5,587 nt of DNA from Parachlamydiaceae bacterium (lineage in GTDB: Bacteria; Chlamydiota; Chlamydiia; Chlamydiales; Parachlamydiaceae), in the NCBI GenBank assembly GCA_013698165.1, contig JACCVN010000421.1, positions 1-5,587 of the forward strand, written 5' to 3'. Below, one piece after another: positions 5,444 through 5,587 of this stretch. The notes beneath the pieces are model-generated. The model made no database searches. It had not been told where the DNA came from and saw only the letters and a program-made list of their open reading frames with translations. The position numbers were made by a program, and so were the translations under genes. Positions within the stretch are counted from its first letter, which is position 1; the number at the start of each line of letters is the position of its first letter.

Positions 5444-5587
5444 ATGAATACATTCGAAGAAATGATCCACAATGTTTCTATACGCCATCACAACCACATA
5501 GTAAAAACTTGCCAGCCGCTTGTCGATCATTTTGGTGTAAGTAACTTTTCATATACTAAAATCACCAATTCTGGATGTTTCTATACC
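5444..5587 (+). CDS. LuxR-family-like transcriptional regulator, N-terminal part (cut by the window edge)
   Basis: The frame opens with ATG at 5444 and runs without a stop to the right edge, giving 48 residues. The segment around residues 19-48 (ICKPL-like KTCQPLVDHFGVSNFSYTKI, then NSGCFYT) resembles the start of the sensor domain in LuxR-type regulators of Legionella and other amoeba-associated bacteria. Those typically have a pattern of 'pL..hFgi..F.Y.ri...G'. In such proteins a C-terminal helix-turn-helix would follow, but that part lies outside the window, so the assignment rests on a short match recalled from memory. The start codon lacks a clear Shine-Dalgarno; an ATG at 5462 (residue 7) is the alternative. 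The gene sits behind a long AT-rich upstream region and a terminator, consistent with its own transcription. The ligand, if any, is unknown. Confidence 0.6.
   Translation, partial: MNTFEEMIHNVSIRHHNHIVKTCQPLVDHFGVSNFSYTKITNSGCFYT

Overview
The window looks like chromosomal DNA from a low-GC, Gram-negative bacterium. My best guess is an environmental (amoeba-associated) chlamydia of the Parachlamydiales. This is inferred from four things: an RNase HIII with its N-terminal substrate-binding domain; a signal-peptide-bearing beta-barrel-like protein that ends in phenylalanine; the start of a LuxR-type regulator whose N-terminus resembles those of amoeba-associated bacteria; and weak or absent Shine-Dalgarno sequences before most starts. 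No marker gene here settles the phylum.

All genes I can support lie on the + strand. Region by region: (1) 1-857 is the 3' part of an unrecognised, helix-rich, probably coiled-coil protein that runs in from the left edge. (2) 893-966 is a long hairpin with a T-rich tail, the terminator of that gene. A sigma70-like promoter starts in the terminator's tail. (3) 1037-4080 is a probable three-gene unit: ribonuclease HIII (rnhC), a 143-aa membrane-anchored or exported protein of unknown function, and the SMC-like DNA repair ATPase RecN. (4) 4198-5133 is a predicted outer-membrane beta-barrel protein, best read from a GTG start with a good Shine-Dalgarno and signal peptide. (5) 5134-5443 is a 310-base gap. 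Its left half is GC-rich (about 58% over 5141-5250 by my count) and holds two strong hairpins, the second being a credible terminator. Its right half is very AT-rich (about 23% GC over 5281-5440) and holds a likely promoter. (6) From 5444 to the right edge is the first 48 codons of a LuxR-family-like regulator.

Functionally, rnhC and recN both serve genome integrity: one removes RNA from RNA-DNA hybrids, the other is an ATPase of double-strand-break repair. The protein between them is unknown. The barrel protein and the regulator appear to be separate units, divided by the double-hairpin block. Nothing here is a clear new system. The points most worth a second look are the double-hairpin block with mutually exclusive pairings, the unknown membrane protein inside the rnhC-recN unit, and the truncated LuxR-like regulator.
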